DNA of 64,000 nucleotides from NCBI GenBank assembly GCA_009781175.1, contig WQYQ01000005.1:109576-173575 (forward strand). The letters are read 5' to 3'. The notes beneath the pieces were generated by a model. The model was not told where the DNA came from and searched no databases. It saw only the letters and a list, made by a program, of their open reading frames with translations. The position numbers and the translations under genes were made by a program. This DNA comes from Betaproteobacteria bacterium. Lineage in GTDB: Bacteria; Pseudomonadota; Gammaproteobacteria; Burkholderiales; Rhodocyclaceae. Position 1 is the stretch's first letter; every line of letters starts with the position of its first letter. Of the stretch, positions 37,754 to 48,916 are shown piece by piece.

Positions 37754-39007
37754 TCAAATTTCCAGCAGCAAGCGTGCGGGATCTTCGAGCGCTTCCTTCA
37801 TCGCCACGAGGCCGAGCACCGCCTCGCGGCCGTCGATGATGCGATGGTCATATGACATGGCGAGGTAGTTCATCGGGCGCACGACGATCTGGCCGTTCTC
37901 GACCACGGCGCGGTCCTTCGTGGCGTGGATGCCAAGGATCGCGGACTGCGGCGGGTTGATAATCGGCGTCGAGAGCATCGAACCGAAGATGCCGCCGTTC
38001 GAGATCGAGAAGGTGCCGCCGGTGAGCTCTTCGATCGAGAGCTTGCCGTCGCGCGCCTTGGCGCCGTATTCGGCGATCTTTTTCTCAATATCGGCGATCG
38101 TCATCTGATCGGCATTGCGCAGGATCGGCACGACGAGACCGCGCGGCGAACCGACGGCGATACCGATATCAAAATAGCCGTGATAAACGATGTCGTTACC
38201 GTCGACTGAGGCGTTGAGCACCGGGTACTTCTTCAGCGCGGCGAGCGCGGCTTTGACGAAGAACGACATGAAGCCGAGCTTGATGCCGTGCTCTTTCTCG
38301 AACCGCTCCTGGTACTTTTTGCGCAGTTCCATGACCGGCGCCATATTGACCTCGTTAAAGGTCGTCAGGATCGCGTTGGTCGCTTGCGACTGCAACAGGC
38401 GCTCGGCGATGCGCGCGCGCAGGCGGCTCATCGGCACGCGCTGTTCGGGGCGATCCCCCAGCACATCTTCCATCGCCACCGGAGCGGGCGGCTGCGGCAG
38501 CGCGCTGGCCACACCGACGGCAGGTAGCGTCGGGGCCGGCGCGGGGGCCGGCGCGACTTTATGGGTCGTGCCCGCAGCACCCAGTGCATCGGCCTTGGTA
38601 ACGCGTCCGCCGGGGCCGGAACCCTGAACGCTCGCGGCATCGACACCTTTTTCGGCGAGGATCTTGCGCGCCGCGGGGCCCACGCCCGGTGCGGCTGTGG
38701 CGGCGGCAGGTGCAGCCGCCGCTTGTTTCGGGGCTGTGGCCGCAGCGGGTGCGGTCGCGCTGGCTTTCGCTTCGGTGTCGATCTGAGCCAGCAAATCGCC
38801 GCTCGTCACACTCGAACCGTTGGCCATAAGAATTTTGACCAGCACGCCATCGGCGGGCGACGGGGTTTCGAGCACAACCTTATCGGTTTCGATGTCGATC
38901 AGGTTTTCATCGCGCGAAACCGCTTCGCCTTCTTTTTTATGCCAGCTAACCAAGGTGGCCTCGGATACCGACTCGGACAACTGTGGAACTTTGACTTCGA
39001 TAAGCAT
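37754..39007 (-). CDS. odhB: 2-oxoglutarate dehydrogenase E2 (dihydrolipoyl succinyltransferase)
   Basis: [47 protein letters not shown] (lipoyl), E3-binding domain, catalytic [12 protein letters not shown]. Confidence 0.97.
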   Translation of the reverse strand: MLIEVKVPQLSESVSEATLVSWHKKEGEAVSRDENLIDIETDKVVLETPSPADGVLVKILMANGSSVTSGDLLAQIDTEAKASATAPAAATAPKQAAAAPAAATAAPGVGPAARKILAEKGVDAASVQGSGPGGRVTKADALGAAGTTHKVAPAPAPAPTLPAVGVASALPQPPAPVAMEDVLGDRPEQRVPMSRLRARIAERLLQSQATNAILTTFNEVNMAPVMELRKKYQERFEKEHGIKLGFMSFFVKAALAALKKYPVLNASVDGNDIVYHGYFDIGIAVGSPRGLVVPILRNADQMTIADIEKKIAEYGAKARDGKLSIEELTGGTFSISNGGIFGSMLSTPIINPPQSAILGIHATKDRAVVENGQIVVRPMNYLAMSYDHRIIDGREAVLGLVAMKEALEDPARLLLEI

Positions 39008-39040
39008 GAGTAACTCCGTTGTTCTGTCTGCCGCAAAACC

Positions 39041-41887
39041 TCAATGGTCCGGCGCCACTTCCTGATCGAGCACGCCAAACACACCGTCGATGATCGTTTT
39101 TTGCTGCACCTGATGTTTGGCGTAGTAACCAACCGCCGGCGACGCGGATGCCGGACGACTGACAAGATAGAGACGATGCTCCTTGCGCAGCGAACGCAGG
39201 AGGTGCTGACGCGAAACGAACCAGTACCAGTTACCCTGGTTGCGCGGCTCCTCCTGGCACCAGACGACCTCGCGCGCATTCGGATACTTCGCGAGTTCCT
39301 CGGCAAAAACCTTGTTCGGGAACGGATAAAGCTGCTCGATACGAATAATCGCGATCGTCTTGTTTTCGCGGACACGGCGTTCGGCGACAAGCTCGTAGTA
39401 GATCTTGCCCGAGCAGAGTACGACCCGCTTGACGCCTTTCGGATCGAGGTCATCGACTTCGCCGATCACGGTACGGAACTGACCCGTCGCGAGTTCGTCG
39501 AGCGAGGACACCGCATCTTTGTGGCGCAGCAAGGATTTCGGCGTCATGACGACGAGCGGCTTGCGCAGCGGACGCACCATCTGGCGGCGCAACAGGTGGA
39601 AGATCTGCGCCGGCGTCGTCGGCATGCAAACCTGCCAGTTGTTTTCGGCGCACGACTGCATATAGCGTTCCGGGCGTGCCGAAGAGTGCTCCGGCCCCTG
39701 CCCTTCGTAACCATGCGGCAGCAGCATCGTGATGCCCGAGAGCCGGCCCCATTTCGCTTCGCCCGAGCTGATGAACTGGTCGATCACAACTTGGGCATTG
39801 TTCGCGAAATCGCCGAACTGGGCTTCCCATACGACGAGTTGATTCGGCTCCGTCGTCGCGTAGCCATACTCGAAACCGAGCACCGCCGCTTCCGAAAGTA
39901 CCGAATCGATCACGACAAATGGCGCCTGATCTTCTTGAATATGCTCAAGCGGCACATAGCTGCCGGCATCCCAGCGCTCGCGGTTCTGATCGTGCAAGAC
40001 CGCATGGCGATGGAAGAAGGTACCACGGCCAGAGTCCTGCCCTGACAAGCGCACGCCATAACCTTGCGCAACCAAGGAGGCGTAGGCCAGGTTTTCACCC
40101 ATCCCCCAATCGAGCGGCAATTTGCCCTCCGCCATCGCCCTGCGATCGTCGACGATCTTTGCGACGCGCGGATGCAGGGTGATATTGTCTGGCACATCGG
40201 TCAAACGCTCGGACAAGCGCTTCAGCTCCGCGAGCGGTATGCTGGTATCGCAAGCGTCCGTATAGGCCTTCTTGTGGAAAACGGACCAGTCGCGTGCATG
40301 CTTGCGTGTGTAGCCCGACAGCACCGGGTTATACAACAGCTCGCCGCGGTCCAGCGCGGCGCGGTAATCCTTGATGATCTGTTCAGGCTCGTCCGCGCCG
40401 CAAACGCCCTGCGCAATGAGCTTATCGCCATAAAGCTTACGCGTTCCCGGATGCACATTGATCTTCTTGTACATCAATGGCTGCGTGACCATCGGCTCAT
40501 CCTGCTCGTTATGGCCAAGCTTGCGGAAACACATCAAGTCGATGACGACATCCTTCTTGAATGTCTGCCGGAATTCGACCGCCAGCCGGGAAACGAAAGC
40601 CACGGCTTCGGGATCATCGCCATTGACGTGGAAAATCGGCGCCTCGACTATTTTAAATACGTCGGTGCAGTACAAGGAGGAACGTAGATCGCGCGGGTCC
40701 GAGGTCGTGAAGCCAATCTGGTTGTTGATGACCAGATGAATCGTACCGCCCGTGCCGTATCCGCGCGTCTGCGAGAAATTCAGCATTTCCTGGTTGACGC
40801 CTTGGCCCGCCACCGCCGCGTCACCATGAATGAGCAGCGGCATGGCCAGCGTGTGCTCCTTATCGCCACGGCGCAACTGACGCGCATAAATGGAGCCCGC
40901 CACCACGGGATTGACGATTTCAAGGTGCGAAGGATTGAACGCCAGAGTCAGATGGAGCGGCCCCCCCGGGGTACTGACATCGGAAGAGAAACCCATGTGG
41001 TACTTGACATCACCTGCCGACAAATCAGCGGCTTGCTTACCTTCGAATTCGGAGAACAGCATCGCAGGGCTCTTGCCCAGGGTATTCACCAGCACATTGA
41101 GACGGCCACGGTGCGCCATGCCGATCACAATGTCTTGCACGCCATTCGTGCCTGCATGATTAACGATGGCATCCGCCGCAACGATTGCGGATTCACCGCC
41201 TTCGAGCGAGAAGCGCTTCTGGCCGACATAGCGTGTATGCAGATATTTTTCCAGCGTTTCAGCCGCTGTCAGACGCTCAAGAATGCGTTTTCTCTCTGCA
41301 TCCGTAAAGGTCGGGCGACCGCGCACGGGTTCCAGCTTGCTCTGAATCCAGCGCTTCTGCGAAATATCCGCTAGATACATGTATTCGACCGCAACCGAGC
41401 CGCAATAGGTTTCGCGCAGGGATTCGAGAATTTCGCGCAGTGTCGCCTGCTGCCCACCCTGAAAGTGCAGAGACCCAGTATTGAATACCTGGCTCAAATC
41501 CGCTTCCGTGAAGCCGTAAAACGATGGCTCCAACTCGGCAATCGGCGGACGCTCCTGGCGCTTGAGCGGATCGATCTGCGCCCAGCGATTTCCGAGAAAG
41601 CGATAGGCGTTAATTATCTGTAGCACGCCGATCTGGCGCTTATCCGCCACTCCGGCATTCGCCTGCGCCGACTTGCCTTGCTTCGCCATTTGCGCAAAGG
41701 ATGCAATGACCGGCGCATGCGCGACATCGCGCGCAACCGCTCCCGGCACATTTTGCAAAGCGTCAAAATAATCTCGCCACTGCTCGGATACGCTCGCCGG
41801 GTTTTCGAGATAGGACTCGTAGAGTTCCTCGATAAACGGAGCGTTAGAGCCGAACAGGTACGAATTCGTCATGAAGGGTTTCATCAT
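39041..41887 (-). CDS. odhA: 2-oxoglutarate dehydrogenase E1
   Basis: MMKPFMTNSYLFGSNAPFIEELYESYLENPASVSEQWRDYFDALQ...IGMAHRGRLNVLVNTLGKSPAMLFSEFEG; start 41887 preferred. Confidence 0.97.
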   Translation of the reverse strand: MMKPFMTNSYLFGSNAPFIEELYESYLENPASVSEQWRDYFDALQNVPGAVARDVAHAPVIASFAQMAKQGKSAQANAGVADKRQIGVLQIINAYRFLGNRWAQIDPLKRQERPPIAELEPSFYGFTEADLSQVFNTGSLHFQGGQQATLREILESLRETYCGSVAVEYMYLADISQKRWIQSKLEPVRGRPTFTDAERKRILERLTAAETLEKYLHTRYVGQKRFSLEGGESAIVAADAIVNHAGTNGVQDIVIGMAHRGRLNVLVNTLGKSPAMLFSEFEGKQAADLSAGDVKYHMGFSSDVSTPGGPLHLTLAFNPSHLEIVNPVVAGSIYARQLRRGDKEHTLAMPLLIHGDAAVAGQGVNQEMLNFSQTRGYGTGGTIHLVINNQIGFTTSDPRDLRSSLYCTDVFKIVEAPIFHVNGDDPEAVAFVSRLAVEFRQTFKKDVVIDLMCFRKLGHNEQDEPMVTQPLMYKKINVHPGTRKLYGDKLIAQGVCGADEPEQIIKDYRAALDRGELLYNPVLSGYTRKHARDWSVFHKKAYTDACDTSIPLAELKRLSERLTDVPDNITLHPRVAKIVDDRRAMAEGKLPLDWGMGENLAYASLVAQGYGVRLSGQDSGRGTFFHRHAVLHDQNRERWDAGSYVPLEHIQEDQAPFVVIDSVLSEAAVLGFEYGYATTEPNQLVVWEAQFGDFANNAQVVIDQFISSGEAKWGRLSGITMLLPHGYEGQGPEHSSARPERYMQSCAENNWQVCMPTTPAQIFHLLRRQMVRPLRKPLVVMTPKSLLRHKDAVSSLDELATGQFRTVIGEVDDLDPKGVKRVVLCSGKIYYELVAERRVRENKTIAIIRIEQLYPFPNKVFAEELAKYPNAREVVWCQEEPRNQGNWYWFVSRQHLLRSLRKEHRLYLVSRPASASPAVGYYAKHQVQQKTIIDGVFGVLDQEVAPDH

Positions 41888-41974
41888 GGGAGCCACCTGT
41901 ATTCGTTCGGGTAGATCTGGCGGACTGAGAGCCGCTGGAGATAGAAGCCACTCATTCCAGAACATTCAAGGCTA

Positions 41975-42000
41975 ATGGGACTGCCTTACGGGAGTCCCAT
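41975..42000. other. Hairpin upstream of odhA / downstream of gltA
   Basis: ATGGGACTGCCTTACGGGAGTCCCAT inverted repeat, no T-run on the minus strand. Confidence 0.45.
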
Positions 42001-42036
42001 ATAGCCTCGGCCGACATGCTTCGAGCCAAACCTGAA

Positions 42037-43329
42037 TTAGCGCTGTGAAACCGGCGGCACGTCGCGCCTGGCGGCACCAACATAGAGCTGACGCGGGCGG
42101 CCAATCTTGTAATCAACATCGGTCAGCATCTCCTCCCACTGACTCATCCAGCCTACTGCCCGCGCGAGCGCGAAGATGCAGGTAAACATCGTCGTCGGAA
42201 TACCGAGCGCGCTTTGTACGATGCCGGAGTAAAAGTCGACGTTCGGGTAGAGCTTCTTCTCGACGAAGTACGGATCTTCGAGCGCGATCTTTTCGAGCTC
42301 CATTGCGAGCTTGAAAAGCTTGCTGTCATTCAGCCCAAGTTCATGCAGCACTTCGTGGCAGGTTTCGCGCATCAGCTTCGCGCGCGGATCGTAGTTCTTA
42401 TACACACGATGACCGAAGCCCATCAGCTTGAAGGAATCGTTCTTGTCCTTCGCGCGCTTGATGTATTCACCGACGCGCGAAACATCGCCGATTTCCTGCA
42501 GCATGTTCAGGCAAGCTTCATTCGCGCCACCGTGCGCCGGTCCCCACAGACAGGCGATGCCCGCCGAGATGCAGGCGAACGGGTTGGCACCTGAAGAGCC
42601 CGACAAACGCACGGTCGAGGTGGAAGCGTTCTGCTCATGATCGGCATGCAGAATCAGAATACGATCGAGTGCTTTCGCCAGCACCGGATTCGGCACATAT
42701 TTCTCGCACGGCGTGCCGAACATCATGTGCATGAAGTTCTCGGCGTAATCGAGATCATTGCGCGGATACATGAACGGTTCGCCGATCGAATACTTGTATG
42801 CCATCGCGACGATCGTCGGCAGCTTGGCGATGATGCGGTGGAACGAAAGCGTGCGGTGCTCGTGATCCGAGAAATCCTGCGCATCATGGTAGAAGGCGGA
42901 CAGCGCGCCAACCACGCCAACGCACACGGCCATCGGGTGCGCATCGCGGCGGAAACCTTGATAGAAACGCGCCATCTGTTCATGCACCATCATGCGGCGC
43001 TTGATCATGGAGGCGAAATTGTTTTTCTGTTCCGTGGACGGCAGTTCACCTTCACGTAAAAGGTATGCGACCTCGAGGAAATTACATTTTTCCGCCAGTT
43101 GCTCGATCGGGTAACCGCGATAAAGCAGTTCTCCCTTGTCGCCGTCGATGTAGGTGATCTTCGACTGGCAGCTTGCAGTCGAGAGAAAGCCTGGATCGAA
43201 GGTGAAATTACCCGTTTTGGCGTAGAGCGCACGGATATCGATAACGTCCGGGCCGTGTACACCGGACATCACCGGGAATTCAACGCTCTTGCCGTCGATC
43301 GTCAGCGTAGCGGTACGAGGTGTCGTCAT
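42037..43329 (-). CDS. gltA: Citrate synthase
   Basis: [76 protein letters not shown]. Confidence 0.98.
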   Translation of the reverse strand: MTTPRTATLTIDGKSVEFPVMSGVHGPDVIDIRALYAKTGNFTFDPGFLSTASCQSKITYIDGDKGELLYRGYPIEQLAEKCNFLEVAYLLREGELPSTEQKNNFASMIKRRMMVHEQMARFYQGFRRDAHPMAVCVGVVGALSAFYHDAQDFSDHEHRTLSFHRIIAKLPTIVAMAYKYSIGEPFMYPRNDLDYAENFMHMMFGTPCEKYVPNPVLAKALDRILILHADHEQNASTSTVRLSGSSGANPFACISAGIACLWGPAHGGANEACLNMLQEIGDVSRVGEYIKRAKDKNDSFKLMGFGHRVYKNYDPRAKLMRETCHEVLHELGLNDSKLFKLAMELEKIALEDPYFVEKKLYPNVDFYSGIVQSALGIPTTMFTCIFALARAVGWMSQWEEMLTDVDYKIGRPRQLYVGAARRDVPPVSQR

Positions 43330-43386
43330 GATCTATTAATCCTTTTGTCTCGGTTAACCACAAGCAGATTGCATCCCGCTGCCCCC

Positions 43387-43623
43387 TCAGCTACGACGGA
43401 TCGCTGCAACCAGCCCTTTCCATTCCTCGACCGGGCATTCCTCCCGGCCGCCTACCCAATTCCACAGCTCGATGTCATCCGTTTCGAGCAAATCCAGCAG
43501 CGTCTCCAACTCCGAATCGCTCAATCCATCAAGCTGCGTTTGATTGAAGCGTGTGAAATAAATATCGAGTTCGAGCAAGCCTCGCCGGGTCCGCCATTTC
43601 ACACGCTCCTTCAGCGCACTCAT
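43387..43623 (-). CDS. sdhE: SdhE / succinate dehydrogenase FAD assembly factor
   Basis: RVKWRTRRGLLELDIYFTRFNQTQLDGLSDSELETLLDLLETDDIELWNWVGG. Confidence 0.94.
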   Translation of the reverse strand: MSALKERVKWRTRRGLLELDIYFTRFNQTQLDGLSDSELETLLDLLETDDIELWNWVGGREECPVEEWKGLVAAIRRS

Positions 43624-43629
43624 ATCCGT

Positions 43630-44340
43630 TTAGACCGCCCTGCGGACCATCATGTCCTTAATCTTGCCGATCGCCTGGGTCGGGTTCAGATGTTTCGGAC
43701 AGACGTCGACACAATTCATGATCGTATGACAGCGGAACAAGCGATAGGGGTCTTCGAGATTGTCGAGCCGTTCGCTCGTCGCCTGATCGCGCGTATCCGC
43801 GATAAAACGATACGCGGCAAGCAGGCCGGCCGGGCCGACGAACTTGTCCGGGTTCCACCAGAACGACGGGCAGGAGGTCGAGCAGCTCGCGCAAAGAATG
43901 CACTCATAGAGCCCGTTGAGCTCTTCGCGCTCCTCGGGCGATTGCAAGCGCTCGCGCTCGGGCGGCGGATCGTTGTTAATGACATACGGTTTGATCGAAT
44001 GGTACTGCTTGAAGAACTGCGTCATATCAACGATCAAATCGCGGATCACCGGCAAACCCGGCAGCGGACGCAGAACGATCGGTTGTTTCAGGCTATCGAT
44101 ATCGGTCAAACAAGCCAAGCCGTTCTTGCCATTGATGTTCATCGCGTCGGAGCCGCAAACCCCTTCGCGGCAGGAACGGCGGATTGACAAGGAATCGTCC
44201 TTCGCCTTGATTTTCACCAAGGCGTCGAGCAGCTTGCGGTCGGACGCATCGAGTTCGACGGAAATATCCTGTAGATACGGCGCGGAATCCTTATCCGGAT
44301 CGTAGCGATAGATCTTGAATTGGACAGTACGATTTGCCAT
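43630..44340 (-). CDS. sdhB: Succinate dehydrogenase iron-sulfur subunit
   Basis: SCREGVCGSDAMNINGKNGLACLTDI...CILCASCSTSCPSFWWN...CHTIMNCVDVCPKHLNPTQAIGKI. Confidence 0.98.
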   Translation of the reverse strand: MANRTVQFKIYRYDPDKDSAPYLQDISVELDASDRKLLDALVKIKAKDDSLSIRRSCREGVCGSDAMNINGKNGLACLTDIDSLKQPIVLRPLPGLPVIRDLIVDMTQFFKQYHSIKPYVINNDPPPERERLQSPEEREELNGLYECILCASCSTSCPSFWWNPDKFVGPAGLLAAYRFIADTRDQATSERLDNLEDPYRLFRCHTIMNCVDVCPKHLNPTQAIGKIKDMMVRRAV

Positions 44341-44361
44341 TTATCTATCCTCCAATGGCGC

Positions 44362-46134
44362 TCAGTACGCGCGCTTTTTCAGTGCGATGGTTTCAACGGT
44401 AAGCGGCGTGAGCGTCACCGGCTTGTAATCGAGCCGGTTGCCATCGCGATACCACAAAGTATGTTTGAGCCAGTTCTCGTCGTCGCGGCCATCCGGATGT
44501 TGCGGCGTATCCGGCGCGTCATCGCGCACATGCGCGCCACGCGATTCGGTGCGCGCATTGGCCGAGATCATCGTCGCCTTGGCCACTTCAATGAGGTTCT
44601 CGACTTCAAGTGCCTCAAGACGTGCCGTGTTCCAGACTTTCGATTTGTCTTTGATCTCGACCTGCTGCACTTGCTGTTCGATTTCGAGAATCTTGGCCGC
44701 GCCCTGTTCGAGCATGTTTTTGAAACGGAACACCCCGCAGTGGTTCTGCATCGTGCGCTGCATTGCGGCGCGCGTTTCATGCACATTCGCGCCGTTTTTC
44801 TGGGTGTCGAGACGATTCACACGCACCAGGGAACGATCGATTTCCGCTTCCGGGATATCCGGCAAGGCATTCGGCTCGGAGCGAATGAATTCGACCATGT
44901 GTTCACCCGAGCTCTTACCGAACACGAGCAGGTCGAGCAGCGAGTTCGTACCGAGACGGTTCGCACCATGCACCGAAGCACACGCGCATTCACCTGCCGC
45001 ATAGAAACCTGCGACGGGCTTGTTGTCGACCACGACTTCGCCACGATAATTCGTCGGGATACCACCCATCTGGTAATGGCAAGTCGGCACAACCGGAATC
45101 GGCGCCTTGATCGGATCGACGTTCGCGAACTGAATCGAAATCTCGCGGATGCCCGGCAGACGGCTCATGATCACGGCCGGGTCCAGATGCGTGATGTCGA
45201 GCAGCACATGGTCCTTATTCGGACCGCAGCCGCGACCTTCGTTGATCTCGGTCACCATCGCACGCGAGACAACGTCGCGCGAGGCGAGATCCTTCGCATT
45301 CGGCGCATAGCGTTCCATAAAACGCTCGCCCGAACTGTTACGCAGGATACCGCCTTCGCCGCGTACGCCTTCGGTAATCAACACGCCCGCCCCAGCCACG
45401 CCGGTCGGGTGGAATTGCCAGAACTCCATGTCCTCAAGCGGAATGCCCGCCCGCGCAGCCATACCCAGACCATCGCCGGTATTGATGAAGGCATTGGTCG
45501 AAGAGGCGAAGATCCTACCCGCGCCACCTGTTGCGAACAGCGTCGCCTTGGCCTGAAAGACCGTGATTTCGGAGGTTTCCATCTCCATCGCGATCACACC
45601 GAGCACACGCCCATCGGCAGCACGCAGCAGATCGAGCGCCATCCATTCGACGAAGAATTGCGTGTTGGCGCGAACATTGCGCTGATACAGCGCATGCAGC
45701 ATGGCATGGCCGGTACGGTCGGCCGCGGCACAAGCGCGCCGCACAGGCTTGTCGCCAAAGTTCGACATATGGCCGCCGAACGGGCGCTGATAGATTTTGC
45801 CGCTGTCCAGACGGTCGAACGGCATCCCATAATGCTCAAGCTCGACGACCACATCCGGAGCCTGGCGACACATGAACTCGATCGCGTCCTGGTCGCCGAG
45901 CCAATCCGAGCCCTTGACCGTGTCATACATATGCCAATGCCAATGATCCGGCTCGGAATTACCCAGCGAAGCGGAAACCCCGCCCTGCGCCGCAACCGTA
46001 TGCGAGCGCGTCGGGAAAACCTTCGAGAGCACGGCCGTCTTCAAACCGGCCTCGGATAATTGAATCGCGGCGCGCAGGCCAGCCCCGCCGGCCCCCACGA
46101 TCACTGCATCAAAACTACGTTTGGCGACGTTCAC
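44362..46134 (-). CDS. sdhA: Succinate dehydrogenase flavoprotein subunit
   Basis: [52 protein letters not shown]. Confidence 0.98.
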   Translation of the reverse strand: MNVAKRSFDAVIVGAGGAGLRAAIQLSEAGLKTAVLSKVFPTRSHTVAAQGGVSASLGNSEPDHWHWHMYDTVKGSDWLGDQDAIEFMCRQAPDVVVELEHYGMPFDRLDSGKIYQRPFGGHMSNFGDKPVRRACAAADRTGHAMLHALYQRNVRANTQFFVEWMALDLLRAADGRVLGVIAMEMETSEITVFQAKATLFATGGAGRIFASSTNAFINTGDGLGMAARAGIPLEDMEFWQFHPTGVAGAGVLITEGVRGEGGILRNSSGERFMERYAPNAKDLASRDVVSRAMVTEINEGRGCGPNKDHVLLDITHLDPAVIMSRLPGIREISIQFANVDPIKAPIPVVPTCHYQMGGIPTNYRGEVVVDNKPVAGFYAAGECACASVHGANRLGTNSLLDLLVFGKSSGEHMVEFIRSEPNALPDIPEAEIDRSLVRVNRLDTQKNGANVHETRAAMQRTMQNHCGVFRFKNMLEQGAAKILEIEQQVQQVEIKDKSKVWNTARLEALEVENLIEVAKATMISANARTESRGAHVRDDAPDTPQHPDGRDDENWLKHTLWYRDGNRLDYKPVTLTPLTVETIALKKRAY

Positions 46135-46482
46135 TTAGAGCCTCCACAGAATCTGAGCTGCCCAGCCCGCATAGCCAATCAACAGCAGGAGCACGATGCT
46201 GTGCAGGGCCAACCGGATGCCAACCGGCTTGATGTAATCCATAAAAATATCCCGCACGCCGATCCAGGCATGGAAGAACAGCGAGAGCCAGAACAGGAAA
46301 GTAAGGAAGCGCATGAAGCCGCCCGCGAACATCGCGCGCCAAGCTTCATGAGTGAAAGACGGCAGCATGAGAAGCTGAATCACGAAAACCACCGTGAATA
46401 GCGCCATCACGCAAGCTGTCACACGCTGCGCGAGCCAGTCCCGCAAACCATAGTGGGCGCCTACAACAATTCGACTTTTCAT
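46135..46482 (-). CDS. sdhD: Succinate dehydrogenase hydrophobic membrane anchor
   Basis: GAHYGLRDWLAQRVTACVMALFTVVFVIQLL; position between sdhA and sdhC. Confidence 0.94.
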   Translation of the reverse strand: MKSRIVVGAHYGLRDWLAQRVTACVMALFTVVFVIQLLMLPSFTHEAWRAMFAGGFMRFLTFLFWLSLFFHAWIGVRDIFMDYIKPVGIRLALHSIVLLLLIGYAGWAAQILWRL

Positions 46483-46486
46483 GTGA

Positions 46487-46885
46487 TCACCCTAGAAGGA
46501 AGAGCCTGGCCCCGATCAGCACGGTGAGCATCAAACTCACACCGAGCACGATCCATGAGGTCATACGCGCGGTTGCGAGATCCAAACCTTTGTGCATGTC
46601 GAGGAACAAGAAACGGATACCCGCGCAAAAGTGATGCAGATAAGCCCACAGCAAGCCGAACAGAATCAGCTTGACGAGAGGATTGGCTACGCACTCCACC
46701 GCGGCCGTCGCGGATTCGGGCGAACCAAGACTGGTGCCGAACAGCCACAACAATACTGGCAACATGATAAACAGGCCGGCGCCGCTGACCCGATGAAGGA
46801 TCGACACGAACGCCGGCAGAGGCTGCCGGATCACCATGAGATCAAGGTGTTTCGGCCTTGGTTTTTTTATTGCAGTCTCAGACAT
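46487..46885 (-). CDS. sdhC: Succinate dehydrogenase cytochrome b556 subunit
   Basis: RPKHLDLMVIRQPLPAFVSILHRVSGAGLFIMLPVLLWLFGTSL...HHFCAGIRFLFLDMHKG. Confidence 0.95.
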   Translation of the reverse strand: MSETAIKKPRPKHLDLMVIRQPLPAFVSILHRVSGAGLFIMLPVLLWLFGTSLGSPESATAAVECVANPLVKLILFGLLWAYLHHFCAGIRFLFLDMHKGLDLATARMTSWIVLGVSLMLTVLIGARLFLLG

Positions 46886-46967
46886 GGACTTCCCCTTTCT
46901 TGCTGGCGGATCGGATCCGCCCGATTACGTTGTTGCTCACATTCTGCGAACAACAAATTTCAATCGC

Positions 46968-47705
46968 TCAACTTAAGTCATTCAGATAATAGTGTTCCGC
47001 CGTCGAATACAAACCGCGACGCCATTCAACCGGCTTATCGCCATAGGTATACGCCACCCGCTCAACGGAAAGCAGCGGCGCGCCCTCCGCGACACCCAAA
47101 ATATCCGCCACCGCACGCTCCGCCGAAACGGCCCGAATTTTTTCCTTGGCGCGCAGCATGCGCAGGCCAAAACGGGATTCGAACAAGGAGTAAATCGACC
47201 CCTGCCATTCACGCAGCATTTCGATACTCAAGCCTTGAAACATTTCCCCCGGAAGATAAATCTCATCCACGACGATAGGCTTCGCCTCATGCTTGAGAAC
47301 CCGCCGGACGATAATGATCGGCGCACCCGGCTCGATCCCAAGGATACGAGAAGCTTCTTGCCCAGCTTTTGCGCGCCAGCAATCCAAAGCCTCACTTTTT
47401 AGCGGGACAATATCACCTGAGAGTGGAATCAGACGGAGAAAACGGAAGAAAGCGCGAGGATCGGAATGGGAGGCGACGAAAGTCCCTTTACCCTGACGAC
47501 GCAGTAGGAGATTTTCAGCGGCCAATTCGTCGATTGCCTTGCGAACGGTGCCTTGACTGACCTGAAAGCGAAGCGCCAACTCTTGTTCGCTCGGAATCGC
47601 CTGACCGGGACGCCACTCTCCCGTCTCAAGCGCTTGTACGATGAGACTCTTGATCTGTCGGTAAAGAGGGCTAAATGTTGGCGATTCGTTAGCCATAGGT
47701 GGCAT
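46968..47705 (-). CDS. GntR/HutC-type regulator with UTRA domain
   Basis: wHTH GEWRPGQAIPSEQELALRFQVSQGTVRKAIDELAAENLLLRRQGKGTFV plus UTRA-like C-domain. Confidence 0.94.
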   Translation of the reverse strand: MPPMANESPTFSPLYRQIKSLIVQALETGEWRPGQAIPSEQELALRFQVSQGTVRKAIDELAAENLLLRRQGKGTFVASHSDPRAFFRFLRLIPLSGDIVPLKSEALDCWRAKAGQEASRILGIEPGAPIIIVRRVLKHEAKPIVVDEIYLPGEMFQGLSIEMLREWQGSIYSLFESRFGLRMLRAKEKIRAVSAERAVADILGVAEGAPLLSVERVAYTYGDKPVEWRRGLYSTAEHYYLNDLS

Positions 47706-47743
47706 TTCAGCACAGAACGCTACATCTGTCTATTTCACATCCA

Positions 47744-47761
47744 ATGTCTTACATAAGACAT
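47744..47761. promoter_or_regulatory. Candidate GntR-family operator between gntR and mdh
   Basis: Palindrome ATGTCTTA-CA-TAAGACAT; flanked by outer GTCTATT (47728-47734) and AATAGAC (47782-47788). Confidence 0.6.
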
Positions 47762-47898
47762 AAGATAGCTTTTGACGTAGTAATAGACTTAACTTAAAAT
47801 CAATGTTAAAGCTTCACCAATCAGCAAGACCCTTGAATTATTTCAACTTCAAAAGCGCACAACCGAGCGTTTTTTCTGCATAGCAAAAGGAGTCGTAA

Positions 47899-48891
47899 AT
47901 GGCCAAAGCTCCCATCCGCGTAACAGTCACCGGCGCAGCCGGTCAAATCGGTTATGCCCTCCTGTTCCGCATTGCCAGCGGCGAGATGCTCGGCAAGGAC
48001 CAGCCGGTCATTCTACAGTTGCTGGATTTGCCGCAAGCGCAAAAGGCGGTCAAAGGCGTCATGATGGAATTGGAAGATTGCGCATTTCCGCTGCTCGCGG
48101 GCATGATCGCAAGCGACGACCCCAATGTTGCCTTCAAGGACGCCCAGGCAGCACTGCTCGTCGGCGCACGCCCGCGCGGCCCCGGCATGGAGCGCAAGGA
48201 TCTGCTGACCGAGAATGCGAAAATCTTTACCGTTCAAGGTGCGGCAATCGGCCAGTACGCCGATCCGAATTGCCGTACGCTGGTCGTCGGCAATCCTTGC
48301 AACACCAACGCTTATATCGCTAAAGAAACCGCGAAAAAATTCGGCCGCGTTCCGGCGAAAAATTTCACGGCAATGTTGCGCCTCGATCACAACCGCGCGC
48401 TGTCGCAACTCGCGCTCAAATCGGGCCGCGCGGTATCGAGCCTGAAGAGCCTCGTCGTGTGGGGCAACCATTCGCCGACGATGTACGCCGACTACCGCTG
48501 CGTCACCAGCAATGGCGACAAGGTGCAAGCCTTGATCAACGACGAAGCCTGGAACCGCGACACCTTCCTGCCGACCGTCGGCAAGCGCGGCGCGGCGATC
48601 ATCGAAGCGCGCGGCCTGTCATCGGCCGCTTCGGCCGCCAATGCCGCAATTGACCACATGCGCGACTGGTTCCTCGGCTCGAAGGGCGAATGGGTCACGA
48701 TGGGCATCGAGTCCGACGGTTCGTACGGCATTCCGGCCGGCATCATCTACGGCTTCCCGGTCACGACCGAAAACGGCGAATACGAGATCGTGCAAGGTCT
48801 GGCGATCGATGAGTTCTCGCGCGAGCGCATGAACTTCACGCTCAAGGAACTCGAAGAAGAGCGCGCCGGCGTCGCCGACTTGCTGGTTTAA
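47899..48891 (+). CDS. mdh: Malate dehydrogenase
   Basis: [63 protein letters not shown]. Confidence 0.98.
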   Translation: MAKAPIRVTVTGAAGQIGYALLFRIASGEMLGKDQPVILQLLDLPQAQKAVKGVMMELEDCAFPLLAGMIASDDPNVAFKDAQAALLVGARPRGPGMERKDLLTENAKIFTVQGAAIGQYADPNCRTLVVGNPCNTNAYIAKETAKKFGRVPAKNFTAMLRLDHNRALSQLALKSGRAVSSLKSLVVWGNHSPTMYADYRCVTSNGDKVQALINDEAWNRDTFLPTVGKRGAAIIEARGLSSAASAANAAIDHMRDWFLGSKGEWVTMGIESDGSYGIPAGIIYGFPVTTENGEYEIVQGLAIDEFSRERMNFTLKELEEERAGVADLLV

Positions 48892-48916
48892 GCCGCATAC
48901 CGGGATGGAAAATCGC

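Noticed and set aside
44320-46059. 579-aa plus-strand ORF
   Set aside because: Exact antisense of sdhA; low-complexity His/Arg-rich translation with no family features, a typical high-GC shadow ORF.
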